Shown here in pieces: positions 1-10,778 of a DNA stretch of 64,000 nt; positions within the stretch are counted from its first letter, which is position 1, and each line of letters opens with the position of its first letter. Origin of the DNA: Excoecaria cochinchinensis (Eukaryota > Streptophyta > Magnoliopsida > Malpighiales > Euphorbiaceae); assembly GCA_947683425.1 (NCBI GenBank), contig CANTUQ010000031.1, positions 3,669,001-3,733,000 of the forward strand, written 5' to 3'. A program made the position numbers and the translations under genes. The notes under the pieces are model-generated. The model was given only the letters and a program-made list of their open reading frames with translations. It searched no databases and was not told the origin of the DNA.

Positions 1-142
1 TGGGTACCTCTACAATTGCCTTAGTAGACATTGGGTCCAAATTTTAGCAAATTGGAAAACATAATGATACTATTTTCGCAAACACTGATTCATGAAATAT
101 CCTTTATTTTAAATTGTTCATGTTAACAGGTTTATTCCATAA

Positions 143-256
143 GGTGTTTGTTCAAGAAAGATTAGATCCAAATTCAAAAAGAAGATCGAATTTGAGGGTT
201 ATGTATGGAAGAATCTCTCTCCGCAGCCAGATCGGCCTCCTTCACCTCCACCTATG
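143..256 (+). pseudogene. possible C-terminal end of a CACTA transposase
   Basis: One plus frame reads through a basic, lysine-rich segment and ends in a Pro-rich tail (PPSPPPM) with TAG at 254-256. That kind of basic-then-proline ending is seen in plant En/Spm-type (Ptta/TNP2-associated) proteins, and the position just inside the subterminal repeats fits. There is an in-frame stop at 140-142, so this could be a last exon whose acceptor is the AG near 129, or simply decayed sequence. No catalytic motif is visible because the rest lies outside the window. The assignment is weak and rests mainly on context. Confidence 0.3.
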
Positions 257-465
257 TAGCATTTGTCATATGTCGTTATTTGTATTGAATTTATATTGTG
301 TTTGTGACAGTTCACCAGATTTTACTTTACAGTGATGTTATACTGAATTTACTTTTGTGATGTTTTTCCGAATTTTTATTTTATAATATTATAATATATT
401 TTCAGAATTTTAATTATTGTGTATTACAATTTTTATATGAGATTATATTATCGATAAGCATACAT

Positions 466-790
466 TATTAATTGCCGACAAGAATTTAAAGATTTCCCGA
501 CGAAAGTCTGAATTTTTCGTCGAGAAATTTAATTGCCGACGGAATTCAATTCCGTCGGCAATTTGATTGTAGCTAAAATTGCCGACGAAAAAATTTCCGT
601 CGAAAAAATTACTGACGGAATTTAATATTCCGTCGGTAATTTTACCGACGGATATTAAATTCCGTCGGTAATTTTTTCGACGGAATAGTAATTTCCGTCG
701 GTAATTTACCGACAGAAATTACTATTCCGTCGAAAAAATTATCGATTTTTTTATTTTTACCGACGGAATTTTCCGTCGGTATTCTGTCAA
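466..790. repeat. CACTA subterminal inverted-repeat cluster, inner block
   Basis: At least ten short units of the form CCGACGGAA or its complement TTCCGTCGG occur in about 320 bp, many arranged as head-to-head palindromes with AT-rich spacers. Each contains the CpG-bearing core CCGTCGG. In characterised CACTA elements such subterminal repeats bind the element-encoded TnpA-like protein. The same word returns near the element terminus (2026-2580), although in most CACTA elements such repeats lie only within a few hundred bases of each end. Here about 1.2 kb of AT-rich and GC-rich sequence separates the two blocks. Confidence 0.7.
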
Positions 791-1550
791 TAATTTAAAA
801 AAATAATAAAAAAATTCCATTTCTTATATTTCACTAGTTTTCTTATAAAATTTTTATTTATTTTTTTTTAATGATAAAATTTCTAATAATATAAAAATTA
901 TAAGTAACAAAAAAATAATATAATTGAGAATATATTAATTATAGCAAATAATATTTGCAAAAATATAAAAATAATCTATTATCATAAAAATAATTACAAA
1001 AATTAAATTGTTTATAAGTTTCTAACTAAGTACAAATTTATTATCATACTCTTACTATCTAACAATTACATTCTTAACATATACCCAATTCAAAACTTGT
1101 ACATGATAAGCTAAAGGACCCCCGAATTCATATATAAATACAACTCAACCTCTATCCACCAATTTCTTCTTCATCATTCTCATCTTACACCTAATGCAAT
1201 CCAACAAATTAATAACGAAAAAATTAATCAACCAAATAATAAAAGGCACAAAGAGGGCACAAATAATGTTCAAAAGATTAATCAACCAAATAATCAACCA
1301 TATAATCAGCCATATAACGTTGCAAATTATATGTGAACTGGAAATAACAATTGATCAAATATTCAAAGCATCAAACTAAATTAATTTAATGAAACAGGGT
1401 CCTAAATTAAAAAGCATCCCAACATTACAATAAAATTGAAATAAATTGTCAATTTCTCAACAATTGATCAAATATTCAAAGTAAATAAAGCAATATTCTA
1501 GGGCAGATAAATGAAAATACAAAATGCATTTTACTGGAATGTTGATACCT
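791..1550. other. AT-rich spacer inside the CACTA element
   Basis: This stretch is strongly AT-rich with homopolymer runs and no persuasive coding sequence. One 61-codon open frame at 1194-1379 is a low-complexity Ile/Asn/Lys translation of AT-rich DNA and is not treated as a gene. No RNA gene or regulatory site was recognised. Confidence 0.6.
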
Positions 1551-1990
1551 GATGGTTGAAGCACTGACGGCGAGTGAGGAGCGGCGACCGGCGAGTGAGG
1601 ATCGGCGACGAGTGAGGGAAGCGGAGCAAATCTGTCGCACGAAGGAGGTGGAGTAGATCTGACACGAGCAAGGGAGGCAGAGCAGATCTGGTGAGCCAAG
1701 GAGGCGAAGGGGGGCGGGGAAGGCGACGAAGTGGGCCGCTAAGGCGAGGGGGACGGGGAAGGCGGCGGAGTGGGCCGCTGGGGCCATGGGGGCGGCGGCG
1801 GCGGCTGCTAAGGTGAGCGAGAGAGAGAGGGGCGCGCGAGAGAGAGGGGCGGAGGGGGCAGGGTGGGGCAGGCGGCGGCGAGGGTGGTTGAGGGGCGGGC
1901 GGCGGCGCGGGCGAGGGCTGGGGAGGCGGTGGAGTGAGGCGGCCTGGGTCAGCTCGCGAGAGAGAGAAAGAAATAAAGAGGGAGGGAAGA
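1551..1990. other. GC-rich, CpG-rich purine/pyrimidine-skewed block in CACTA element
   Basis: About 440 bp of very GC-rich sequence built from GGCGG, GGCGAG and GAGAGA words sits abruptly between AT-rich flanks. Long open frames occur on both strands here, but they translate to low-complexity Arg/Gly/Ala or Ser/Pro/Leu stretches with no domain. They are best explained by composition. The block could be a CpG-island-like promoter or untranslated leader of the transposon; nothing in the sequence proves that. Confidence 0.5.
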
Positions 1991-2025
1991 AAAAAAAAGC
2001 CAAAAAATTATTTTTAATATAAAAT

Positions 2026-2580
2026 TTTTAGCGACGGTTATTCAAACCGTCGCTAAAAAATAAATATTTTATTTTATTTTTAGCAACGGATGTATATTTT
2101 CGTCGTTAAAAATTAAATATTTAATTCAGATTTACCGACGGAAATCAATTTTCGTCGCTACAAATAGCGACGGAAACTACATTCCGTCGGTAATTAGCGA
2201 CGAAATAGTACTTCCGTCGCTAAAAATATTTTAGTTTTTAAATTTTTTTTTTAGCGACGGACTTAGATATCCGTCGCTAAATCTAGCGACGGTTTTTAAC
2301 TCCGTCGCCATTTTTCGCGACGGAATAATATTCCGTCGCTAAACGAATTTTTTTTTTAACGACGGATTTATATATCCGTCGCTAATTTCTGGAGGGAAAG
2401 TTTGGCGCCCTTTTTCGCGACGGACTTTATTTTCCGTCGCTATTTTATCAACGGAATTTATTTTTCATCGTTATATAGCGACGGAATTAATTTCTGTCGC
2501 TATATAGCGACGGAATACATATTCCGTCGCTATTTACCGACGGTTTTCAATCCGTCGGTAAATTTCCATCGGTATTAATT
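2026..2580. repeat. CACTA subterminal repeat cluster, terminal block
   Basis: Roughly twenty units of TAGCGACGG or CCGTCGCTA and related CCGACGG words are packed head-to-head up to the terminal repeat. The core shifts from CCGTCGG in the inner block to CCGTCGC here, so the array is heterogeneous. The position immediately inside the 2581-2595 terminus matches the subterminal region of CACTA elements, which is known to bind transposase accessory protein. Confidence 0.75.
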
Positions 2581-2595
2581 CATTTTCTTGTAGTG

Positions 2596-3041
2596 TAAAA
2601 ATAGCAACGGAATTTCTTTTCCGTTGCTATTATTAGCAACGGAACTGCTTTTCCGTTGCTACGTGAATTATAATTATTGTAATAAAATACGAAAAATAGC
2701 AAGGGAATACATATTCCGTTGCTAAAAATAGCAACGGAATCTGTATTCCGTTGCTAAAATTAGCAACGGAACTATTTTCCATTGCTAAAAATAGCAACGG
2801 AATATTAATTCGTTGCTATTTTTAGCAACGGGAAAATGTTCCATTGCTATTTCGGTTGCTATATTTAGCAACCGAAACAAATACCGTTGCTAGAAGTCAA
2901 TTGCGTTGCTAAATTTAGCATCGGTCAAATTTGCAACGGATTTTTCCGTTGCTATTTTCCGTTGCTAATTTTGATTAGCAACGGAAAATTAGCAAATTCG
3001 GTTGCTATTTTCCGTTGCTATTTCCTAATTTTCTTGTAGTG
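2596..3041. mobile_element. tail of a second CACTA element (host of the first)
   Basis: A second terminal repeat, TTTTCTTGTAGTG, ends at 3041. Between 2596 and 3041 the subterminal repeats use a different word, AGCAACGG / CCGTTGCT, from the CCGTCG(G/C) words to the left. Two complete right ends with distinct subterminal vocabularies in tandem are most simply read as one CACTA element inserted near the end of another. CACTA insertions make 3-bp duplications; TAA follows the first end and ATC the second, but the partner copies lie outside the window. Confidence 0.65.
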
Positions 3042-3201
3042 ATCTTTTATATGCAACAGACTGATGATCGAAAGAGGGAATGACAGTCTTCACTGGTAGT
3101 TCAACCCAAAGATCATGCTACCGGGAGGCAAAAGCTGCAAATAAGATTCCGCCTCAGAAAGATAGAGGGACTCTCACCACGTCTTGAGTTGTCCCGTGCT
3201 G

Positions 3202-3459
3202 TCAAGCCCATCGGGCTGTGATGTAAAAGATAGCCTCACGTAGCCCACATAAGGAAACATATCCTGAAGAACCATCAACTATCGCAGCAGATAGGGGGAG
3301 CCAAGCGCTCATGAAGCTAATGTCCTCATCGGTTACCTCGCTAAATCGGATAATGCCTTCGTCGGGGATCGCAAATGAATACAGTCGCTGGCGAGGAATA
3401 AAATACCTCAGAGAATAACTGCTGATTACCCTAAGAAGGGGCTTTGATAGTAGGTTCAA
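3202..3459 (-). pseudogene. unrecognised antisense reading frame in the Tat 3' region
   Basis: An 85-codon frame on the minus strand with ordinary amino-acid composition lies in the non-LTR 3' region of the Tat/Ogre-like element. I do not recognise a domain. Its orientation and position (antisense, between pol and the 3' LTR) match the antisense gene of the intact Tat element at 34490-36344, so it may be a decayed counterpart, but no sequence similarity was seen by eye. It could equally be chance. Confidence 0.25.
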
Positions 3460-4284
3460 CTTTTCTTGTAGCCGTACCTAAAAGGCAAGAGAGTCTCAAA
3501 GAAATAAAAAAAAAAAGGGGGCCGTTAGAGATGAAAATCGTGACTGGCTCTCTAAGCAAAAGTTAGGCCAAAGGGCAGGGTGAAAACCTGGGAACAGGTA
3601 GTCTGTCTTTCAAAAAATGAAAATGAATAAAAGCCATTGGAGTGGGTTGGGTCCATTCCAGGCAAAAATTAGGCACAGGGTCTTATGAAAATCCCCAAAG
3701 GGACGCATTTTTCACTAAGAAAAGCTAGTGTGAAAATCCACAAGGGACGCACTACCTTTAAAACAATGACTATTGATGCCTGAAACGCTAAGGCGGCATT
3801 ACTCCGAATGACTTTCCTTTAGGCAGAACTTAATTCAGAGTCCTGGGGGCAAAATGCTCATTGACCGGGGGGCAAAGATGCGCACGGGTCAGTTCTCTTT
3901 GAAAAAATTATGGGTCAGAGTCCGTAAAGGCAAGACAATGGTTTTTCAGATCCTTGGGGGCATCAGAAAATGTGAGCAGCCGAACAGTACCCTCAACGAA
4001 TCCCTTAACCACCTGGGATGTGGACTATCCATTTTTGCATATCACATGCATCTCACGTGCATTCAATCCTTTATGCGTATAGATATGCACACACAACTCT
4101 TGTACATTAATCATTTGCTTGTGTCTCGTGTATATAGCTTTATGTGTACTTTCACACACATTACGCACACACAATCTTTTGTACATACTTTTGTGCCAAT
4201 AACTTTACAGGAAAAGGTCGAACCAAAGGACAATTTTGGCAAGATGAATTCAAGATAAAGCCCACGCAAGTCGAAATCATGTAA

Positions 4285-5108
4285 GCCCATGAAGGGATTA
4301 TCTTTAAGACCTTTTTTAAGGCATTATCAGTCTTTTCGAAGCATTATCTTTAAGAACTTTTTAAGGTATTCTCAGTCTCTTTGAAGCATTATCTTTAAGA
4401 CCTTTTTTTAAGGCATTCTCAGTCTCTTCAGAGCATTATCTTTAAGACCTTTTTTTAAGACATTATCAGTCTCTTTGGAGCATTATCTTTAATACCTTTT
4501 TTTAAGGTATTATCAGTCTCTTCGAAGCATTATCTTTAAGACCTTTTTTTAAGGCATTCTCAGTCTTTTCAGAGCATTGTCTTTAAGACCTTTTTTTTAA
4601 GGCATTATCACTCTCTTCGGAGCATTATCTTTAAAACCGTTTCTTAAGGAATTGTCAGTCTCTTCGAAGCATTATCTTTAAGACCTTTTTTTAAGACATT
4701 CTCAGTCTTTTCAGAGCATTATCTTTAAGTCTTTTTTTAGGCATTCTCAGTCTCTTCGGAGCATTATCTATAAGTCCTTTTTTAAAAAGCATTATCAGTC
4801 TCTTCGGAGCATTATCTTTAAGTCCTTTTTTTAGGCATTCTCAGTCTTTTCGAAGCATTATCTTTAAATCTTTTTTTAGGCGTTCCCAGTCTCCTCAGAT
4901 CATTATCTTTAAGACTTTTTTTAAGGTATTCTCAGTCTCTTCAGAGCATTATCTTTAAGACCTTTTTTAAGGTATTCTCAGTCTGTTCGGAGCATTATCT
5001 TTAAGACATTTTTTAAGGCATTGTCAGCCTTTTCGGAGCATTATCTTTAGGTCTTTTTCTTAAGGCATTTCAAATCTTTTCCAAGACATTCTCAGTCTCT
5101 TCGGAGGA
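4285..5108. repeat. tandem array A, about 60-bp unit
   Basis: Around fourteen diverged copies of a unit with the sub-words GCATTATCTTTAAG, a T-run, AAGGCATT and CTCAGTCTCTTC follow one another. Unit length varies slightly with the T-run. No coding frame is maintained. It is the first of three adjacent arrays with unrelated units inside the 3' region of the Tat/Ogre-like element. Confidence 0.85.
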
Positions 5109-5182
5109 TTAAGTTATTTTAAAACAAAAATATCCCAAATCCCTTCAATCCAAGGTAATCCAAGAGATGACCTAAGGATGGT

Positions 5183-5665
5183 CGACAGTCAGACATTGTA
5201 CTAGCCAGATGGATGGGGGTTAGCAGATCAGACATTGTACTATCCGGATAGGGGTTAGCAGATTAGAATATTGTACTAGCCGGATGGGGGTTAGCAGGTC
5301 AGAATATTGTACTAGCCGGATGGGGGTTAGCAGATCATATATTGTACTAGCCAGATGGGGCAGATCGGAATATTGTACTAGCCAGATTGTGGTTAGCAGA
5401 TTAGATATTATATTGACCGGTTGGTGGTTAGCAGATCAGATATTGTACTGACCGGATGGTGGTTAGCAGATCAGATATTATACTGACCGGATGGGGGTTA
5501 GCAGATAAGATATTGTACTGACCGGATGGTGGTTAGCAGATTAGATATTATACTGACCGGATGGTGGTTAGCAGATTAGATATTGTACTGACCGAATGTT
5601 GGTTAGCAGATATTATACTGACCGAATAATGGTTAGCAGATAGGATGTTACACATATCGGTTGGA
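5183..5665. repeat. tandem array B, about 43-bp unit
   Basis: About eleven copies of a unit centred on GGGGGTTAGCAGATCAGA and TATTGTACT(A/G)(G/A)CCGG. The copies drift from CTAGCCGGATG on the left to CTGACCGGATGGTG on the right, a gradient typical of arrays grown by unequal exchange. It is unrelated in sequence to arrays A and C. Confidence 0.85.
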
Positions 5666-5689
5666 GGTTACCAAGGTTATGCTGTGCAA

Positions 5690-6605
5690 GCCCAGAAGCG
5701 GCTACCAAGACAGAGCGTTCAATCACATGCGATAGAATAGATCGCAACGGGATTGTAGTTAGAGAACACTACATCTCACAGACACTGCGTGAGCCGAGAC
5801 GAGGCCAGCAGAACACATGCGGTAGAACAGATCGCAATCGGGATTGTAGTTAGAGAACACTACATCTCATAGACACTGCGCGAGCCGAGACGAGGCCAGC
5901 AGAACACATGCAGTAGAATAGATCGCAACCCAGTTGCAGTTAGAGAACACTACATCTCACAGACACTGCACGAGCCGAGATGAGGCCAGTATAGCACATG
6001 CGGTAGAACAGATCACAACCGAGATTGTAGTTAGAGAACACTACATTTCACAGACATTAAGCGAGCCGAGACGAGGCCAACAAAACACATGCGGTAGAAC
6101 AGATGGCAACAGAGGTTGTAGTTAGAGAATACTGCATCTCACAGACTCTGTGCAGGCCGGGACGAGGCTAGCAGGACACCGGTGATAGAACAGATCGCAA
6201 ACAGAGGTTGTAGTTAGAGTACTGCATCTCACAAACTCTGTGCAGGCCGGAACGAGGCTAGCGGGATACCAACGATAGAACAAATCGCAAATAGAGGTTG
6301 TAGTCAGAGAGTACTGCATCTCACAGACACTATGCAAACCGAGATGAGGCCAGCGGGACAGACCAACCACCGTGCATGCTGAGACGAGGACAGCGGGGTA
6401 CACGTGATAGAACAGATCATAACGGGACTGTGGTTAGAGAATACCGCATCCTACAGATACCGTGCAAGCCGAGATGAGGCCAGCGGGACAGATCAGCCAC
6501 CGTGCATGCCGAGACGAGGACAGCGGGGCACACGCGATAGAACAGATCACAACGGGATTGCAGTTAGAGGACACCGCATCTCACAGAAGCCGTACAAGCC
6601 AACTG
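5690..6605. repeat. tandem array C, about 105-125-bp unit
   Basis: About eight copies of a longer unit carrying GATAGAACAGATC, TTGTAGTTAGAGAACAC, ACATCTCACAGACAC and GCCGAGACGAGGCCAGC. Open frames of 60-100 codons on both strands appear here only because the unit is free of stops, so they are not called as genes. The array ends about 200 bp before the LTR. Confidence 0.85.
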
Positions 6606-7508
6606 GTGGCGAGTGGGACAATGCGATAGAAAAGATTGCAAACGAGCCACAGTCGGATAGCACTACAGCTCAACGGCAACAAGTCGCAACATTCCACGTG
6701 GCAAAAAGGTAAGGGCTACCTCATGTACGCATCTCTTTCCTTTCTCCTCTGAATTTTGGCTCATCTAGACACTAGTGTACTACTTTTCCCAAAATTGGGA
6801 GAACTGTAGACACCGGATCCTAAGGTAGTCCAGATCAGAGTTACCTGATGAAGAAACTAAAGTCAGTTTTGGGACGAGGGACGAAAGTTGTGGATGTTCG
6901 TCTGCCAGTTTTATAAGGATCGAAGGAGTTCTGGGTAAACGGGGGATTTTGGACAGTCGAAAATAGTTCAACTTTGAGAATTGGTATTTGAGCCCACAGA
7001 CGGGCAGCCCATCTATGGAGAATAGCCCATCACTCACGCTAGAGACCCGTCTCTCATGTCGAGCGCCGGCCGTGGCTCGGGGAAGGGAGCCCGTCGCTCG
7101 GATCAGAGACGCCCGTCTCTCGAGAATGGGGCCGTAGCTTGGTTGAGCGGCACCTGTCGCTCATTTGAGCGGTGCCCGTCTCTTGACTGAGCGACGCCTG
7201 CTCCTCGCGGGAGACGGTCGTCTCTCGTCTCCATGCCACGTGTAGAGTCCGCCAGTCAAATGACCGCTGGTGCCCTTGCGACCGATGCCCGTCGGTCGGT
7301 GATCAGGTTATTTTAACCGCCGGATTCTATAAAATTTAAAAGATTTTACAAAATATTTTTAAATTTCCCAAATCTTTTCAAATATTTTGGAATATTAGAT
7401 TTGATTTTAGGAATATTCTGAAAATCGTTCGGTTTTGATTTGATTTCGGAAAATCCTCTTCAAATCTGAATTTAAAATTTAAATTTATTTGAAATTTTCT
7501 CCTAAATC

Positions 7509-7516
7509 TATAAATA
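7509..7516 (+). promoter_or_regulatory. TATA box of the interrupted Tat/Ogre-like LTR
   Basis: TATAAATA lies in a GC-flanked context about 700 bp into the LTR. The related solo LTR has the same motif at 11326-11333 at the corresponding place, which supports a real U3 promoter rather than chance AT content. Confidence 0.55.
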
Positions 7517-8101
7517 GGGGAAGGGGATTCAGCTTTCAGGGTTGGAAATTTTACTGAAAAATTATTGTTTAGAAAAGCTTTTTGTTAGAAAACAAAAGCT
7601 TAGTAATTTTCCACAGAAGATTTCTTTTCAGTTTCTACAAAACCAAATTTCTTTCAAAAATTTCTTTTCTTTTATTCTCGAATTACGCTAATTCGAGGAA
7701 GCGAGATCCATTCATTTTCATCCATCTAGCTAATTCAGATATTTATTGCTGTCCATATTCCGAGAAAGAGAAAACAATTTCCTTCTCTTGGTTTATTTTT
7801 CAAAGTGAGATTTTTGCAACCAAAAATCTATCCCGATCGCGTGATCACAATCCGATCCTTGTAGAACTCGAGGAGTCAAAATCTTGCAACGTTCACCTTC
7901 ACGAGGTAAAAATCCGAGAGTAAACATTCTGGGCTTATTACTTTGAATTCAGTTATTTTCGTTAATTTCTTGCATAAAAATCCCTTTTATTCAAATTAAA
8001 ACAAAAACTTAATTTTTTGGGTTACTGTTCGGACTCAGAGGCGACCAACGAGCATAAGGACCATCGACGGCCGTCGCTCAGGCGAGCGACGGGACATCGA
8101 G

Positions 8102-10646
8102 TGTAACACCCCTTACCCATACTCAGGCGATCCCATCCGATAAGGAGTGAGGTGCCGTAGGAGTAAAGGTGCCACCACACAGATACATAACACACATACA
8201 CATATCTATAAACATACATAACAAAATACCAGGTAATTTAAAATTATACAAAACCATTCATGAAAGCTGATCATGCATTAATATAATAGAAGCATTACAT
8301 TACTGTTCTGATCAACTGAGAGAACAATAGATAATTACAATCCCCAAAAATACATATACATAAGCGGAAGCTGTTACAAAACCAAAATAAGAGAGTTCTA
8401 TACAAAAAGAATCATAACGCTACAAAAATAAGCCCTACTCTAAGACTCTGCGGTGTTGGTTTTGATGGCGACGACTCTCCCAAAAGCAACTCCTTCCGCA
8501 CCTGCACGGGTAAACACACCGTGCTAAGCGATAAACGCTTAGTGGGGAAAACACACATAGCAAAAAGACAACCATTCACAACGGTAGTCAAGGCAGTTCA
8601 CATGCGTAAGTACATATAGCCATTCATCAGAAGGTTCATATCAATAATCATATTCTCATAACAGATTGTACTTTTCATCATTGAATCCATAAGGATAAAA
8701 CATGTTTTTGCTCATAGAATAATTCATACAAGTACTTTAAGCATTGAAACACTAAAACACCTGCTGACTCAAGGTAGTGGATAACGAGTATACGGACAGT
8801 ACTTTACGGGTACGAGCCGATACGGACAGTACTTTACGGGTACGAGCCGAGGAAATTCATTTTACATTTAACTTTTACAAAACATTACAAAGGGGATCTT
8901 AAACAAGATCCATTCATTCAAGGGTTCGCGAGGAACCAATCGGGGACCTGATCGGGGTCCAAACAGAAAACAGAAGCTGCAGCAAAGACTCTATTAGGCA
9001 TGCCTAACTATCCACTTACTAGACTCTAGCAGGTCATACATAAGCCATTCATTCCAATTCATATCTTCCGAAATCAACATCATACATGAACATAATTATA
9101 TCATTGGCACACTTGCATATTATTCATAGAATGCCAAACATAAATCTCATAATTGATAAAGTAAACTGAAGTTCAAGACGCACACGAAGAGAGAGAAAAC
9201 TCATTCAGCATACAAGGGACTGTCGCGCTCGCGACAGAGACCAAGGTCTCTTTGCTGCGCGCGCGCGACGAATTTCGCGACCGCGAGGAGGACGGAAGGG
9301 CCAGGCTCTATCGCGCTCGCGACGGGTGTCGCGATCGCGACAGAAGACAAAAGGTGCTGTCGCGATCTCGCGACGGATCGCATGGTCGCGATAGCACTTG
9401 GCAACAATACTCTCTGTCGCGATCGCGACAGGCGTCGCGCTCGCTACAGAGGGTATACAACACTTCGACTGTCGCGGGCTCGCGACAGCGAAGCTCCCAA
9501 CACCGTTCACTGTCGCGATCGCGACAGCGTCGGAATTTTGAAAATCTGCAGAAATTTTGCAGATTTTCCTCTTCCAATTCCTCCTCCAACCACATAAATC
9601 TCAAACCAAGGTTACTTACCTCAAATCCAGCCATCGATTAACATCAACAACCATAATACAACATTTATTCACCATAAACTTCACCCAATCCATCAATTTA
9701 CACATTCAATTTCAAGAATCAATCAAAAACCCCAATTTATGCATCAAACCACCTCAATTCTAAAATTAACATAATTAACTCATGCTTTTGCTAGATTCTC
9801 ACTTCCAAGCAAATACCCATATCATATTTATCAAAATAAAGAACATCTAACAACCTAATTCCATGAACCCATCAAGAACACACACATGAACATTTTCACA
9901 TAATAAGGAAGAAATTCCCAAACCTCAAAATCCTTAGCTCCTAGTGTTTAGTTCCACTTGATCCAGCAACTTCCTTGCCTTTAGGATCCCGGGGAGGCTC
10001 AACTAGGAACCCAACCAAGAACAAGCAAACAAAACAAAATCCAAACTTCAAACCCAATTCCGAAAATAAGAGAAGAGAAGAAGATGGAAAACTTAAACAA
10101 AAGTAAAAATGAATGTATGAAGCTTACCAATGACTACTAAGAGATGATCAAACCCCACTAGAACTCTTGAATCTCAACTAAGGTCCAAGAGAAGAAGAAA
10201 GGAAGAAGAAAAGAAGAAGGGCGGCGTGAAGAACGGGAAACACAAGTTAAGAAAATCTGATTTCCCCTCTTTCTTTCTTTCCCTTTTCTTTTCTTAACCC
10301 TAGACACATGTCAAGATCCTAATGGAGGGATTTGGTCACTCACACCCTAGATGCTTATGTCACACACACACACACTAGACTCTCCCAACTAAAACATACC
10401 CTACAATTGTATGCACAACACACACAATGAGACACCTAAATAATATATCCTACTATGGTGCACTCAAGCACACACACAACTCTAACCCAACTAATTCACA
10501 CCAAGGCACCATACATGCACCCACGTGCTAGCAAAACCCTTAAAACATGCAAAATTTACCAAAATGCCCTTATGATACAAAACTTATGCAATTACACACA
10601 TATACATATATGGCTCATTCAACTAGGGGGCAAATGGGGTGTGACA
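8102..10646 (-). mobile_element. solo Tekay-type chromovirus LTR, reverse orientation
   Basis: The 2545-bp segment is bounded by TGTAACACCCC (8102) and GGGGTGTGACA (10646) and flanked by the perfect 5-bp duplication TCGAG at 8097-8101 and 10647-10651. In reverse it matches the landmarks of the LTRs of the full Tekay element at 44750-54447: the CACACCCCATTTGCCCC start, the CACTAAGCG hairpin, the GTACCCGTAA blocks and the GGGTGTTACA end. It differs in detail and in its palindrome cluster. No internal region is attached, so it is a product of LTR-LTR recombination. Minus-strand landmarks include the hairpin at 8524-8542. Confidence 0.9.
9218..9532. repeat. palindrome cluster TGTCGCGATCGCGACA in solo Tekay LTR
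   Basis: Around eight units of TGTCGCG(A/C)TCGCGACA, a near-perfect or perfect palindrome rich in CpG, occur within about 310 bp. The Arg/Asp/Ser-rich open frames found here on both strands are translations of the repeat and are not genes. The position inside the LTR corresponds to the GTCACGANNCGTGAC cluster of the full element at 45665-46075. Confidence 0.8.
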
Positions 10647-10778
10647 TCGAGGGTCGCTCTTATGCCCGTCTGTCGCTCCCAGGGACGCCCGTCGGTCACA
10701 CGTCTTGGGCCGTCCCTGGGCCTCTTTTCCCATTTGACTCATTTTCTTCTCTTTTTTCATTTTAAATGGTTTTCTTAT

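Larger units (their letters stand above)
1..2595 (+). mobile_element. CACTA (En/Spm) DNA transposon, right portion
   Basis: The segment ends at 2581-2595 in CATTTTCTTGTAGTG, which is the reverse complement of the usual CACTACAAGAAAA terminal repeat of plant CACTA transposons. Inward of that end are dense short inverted repeats of the CCGACGGAA / TTCCGTCGG type, as expected for subterminal transposase-binding sites. A possible transposase C-terminus lies at the left edge. The left terminus is outside the window, so element length and TSD cannot be checked on that side. The end abuts a second CACTA-type tail carrying a different repeat word, which implies nesting. Confidence 0.75.

Noticed and set aside
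1476..2022. 175-codon minus frame and 78-codon plus frame in GC-rich DNA
   Set aside because: Low-complexity Pro/Ser/Leu or Arg/Gly sequence in a GC-rich block with no domain; composition explains the open frames.
4285..6605. Regular repeats that superficially resemble a CRISPR array
   Set aside because: Head-to-tail arrays of variable unit length with no unique spacers, in a plant genome, inside a retrotransposon; no cas genes.
7582..7923. 113-codon plus frame beginning MLENKSL
   Set aside because: It lies in the R/U5-like part of the Tat/Ogre-like LTR just downstream of its TATA box; no domain, and the related LTR does not keep the frame open.
9201..9641. Overlapping open frames on both strands encoding Arg/Asp/Ser-rich proteins
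   Set aside because: They are translations of the stop-free TGTCGCGATCGCGACA palindrome array in an LTR; all frames are open for the same reason and no start context or domain supports them.
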